From: Flavobacterium sp. ZT3R18
GTDB taxonomy: Bacteria > Bacteroidota > Bacteroidia > Flavobacteriales > Flavobacteriaceae
Direction of reading: 5' to 3'
DNA length: 64,000 bases
Assembly: GCF_007097385.1 (NCBI RefSeq)
Contig: NZ_VJZS01000012.1
Coordinates: forward strand, 62,001-126,000
Within the stretch, counting starts at the first letter, position 1, and every line of letters begins with the position of its first letter. The notes beneath the pieces were generated by a model. That model saw only the letters and a list, made by a program, of their open reading frames with translations. It had not been told where the DNA came from and did no database searches. A program made the translations under genes and the position numbers. Of the stretch, positions 63,784 through 64,000 are shown piece by piece.

Positions 63784-64000
63784 ATGAGTAACCAAAAAAA
63801 CATACATTTCGAAATTTCAGAGAGAAAGGTTCTATTGCGTCTCTTTGATGTGGTTTTTGTTTTGAGTGCGATGTATCTTGTTGGTTTTTTATTTCATTTT
63901 AAGTATTTTACATTTTCTGCCACCAACTATTATTGGACCATACTTTTGGCCATTTATATAAATGTATTTGGAGCTGTTTTTGAAATGTATAGTCTTCAGG
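63784..64000 (+). CDS. Polyprenyl glycosylphosphotransferase (N-terminal part)
   Basis: The first 72 codons only; the gene runs out of the window. The start MSNQKNIHFEISERKVLLRLFDVVF, the first two membrane helices and the run to FGAVFEMYSLQ resemble the N-terminus of long exopolysaccharide-initiating transferases common in Flavobacteriia. The catalytic C-terminal domain is outside. It would be a third initiating enzyme for this locus. Confidence 0.75.
   Translation, partial: MSNQKNIHFEISERKVLLRLFDVVFVLSAMYLVGFLFHFKYFTFSATNYYWTILLAIYINVFGAVFEMYSLQ

Noticed and set aside
1..64000. Insertion sequences, phage genes, tRNAs, rRNAs
   Set aside because: No transposase, integrase, structural RNA or terminal-repeat signature was recognised; the two inserted modules (20836 and 29332) show no flanking repeats I could find.

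Overview
The window is a low-GC, gene-dense, one-directional surface-glycan locus: every credible gene is on the + strand and nearly all make, decorate or export polysaccharide. The very AT-rich base composition, the near absence of Shine-Dalgarno sequences, intergenic promoters of the TTG-N18/19-TAnnTTTG type, and the protein families point to Bacteroidota, most likely a Flavobacterium-like member of Flavobacteriia (inference; no rRNA or housekeeping gene is present to confirm it). The window opens inside an acetyltransferase gene and closes inside a polyprenyl glycosylphosphotransferase gene, so the locus extends both ways.

Region A (about 0.4-25.7 kb) looks like a Wzx/Wzy-type O-antigen or capsule cluster. 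It holds a UDP-diacetamido-uronic acid kit (TviB, WbpE, WbpD and WbpB types) that includes an L-2-hydroxyglutarate oxidase; a flippase; a predicted secreted GH56/hyaluronidase-like protein; a HisH/HisF/WbpG trio of the kind that builds acetamidino sugars; a Wzy-like polymerase; a UDP-L-6-deoxy-amino-sugar kit (FnlA-type dehydratase, C2 epimerase, cupin-less reductase) with a WbuB-like transferase; three of the four dTDP-rhamnose genes (rfbC, rfbD, rfbA, no rfbB); and two different initiating sugar-phosphate transferases. An AAA/DUF4143 ATPase with its own promoter and repeats sits inside the rfb genes.

Region B (about 25.9-52.7 kb) begins with a WbpM-type dehydratase, a terminator and a strong promoter, then an ABC exporter pair (Wzm/Wzt) split by a MNT-HEPN toxin-antitoxin-like pair. 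It continues with a GDP-L-colitose-type set (Fcl/ColC-like, ColD-like, GT11, GMD), a run of glycosyltransferases, a sialic-acid-type set (neuA, neuB, neuC) and an MBOAT/SGNH O-acylation pair.

Region C (about 52.8-64 kb) has a CE4-like deacetylase homologue, a FemAB-like protein, two methyltransferases, several GT4 and GT2 glycosyltransferases, an O-antigen-ligase-type membrane protein and the start of a third initiating transferase. Together the genes suggest at least two stacked glycan pathways carrying unusual sugars: an acetamidino diamino-uronic acid, L-QuiNAc or L-FucNAc, L-rhamnose, a colitose-like 3,6-dideoxyhexose and a sialic acid. No IS element, phage gene, tRNA, rRNA or CRISPR array was recognised.
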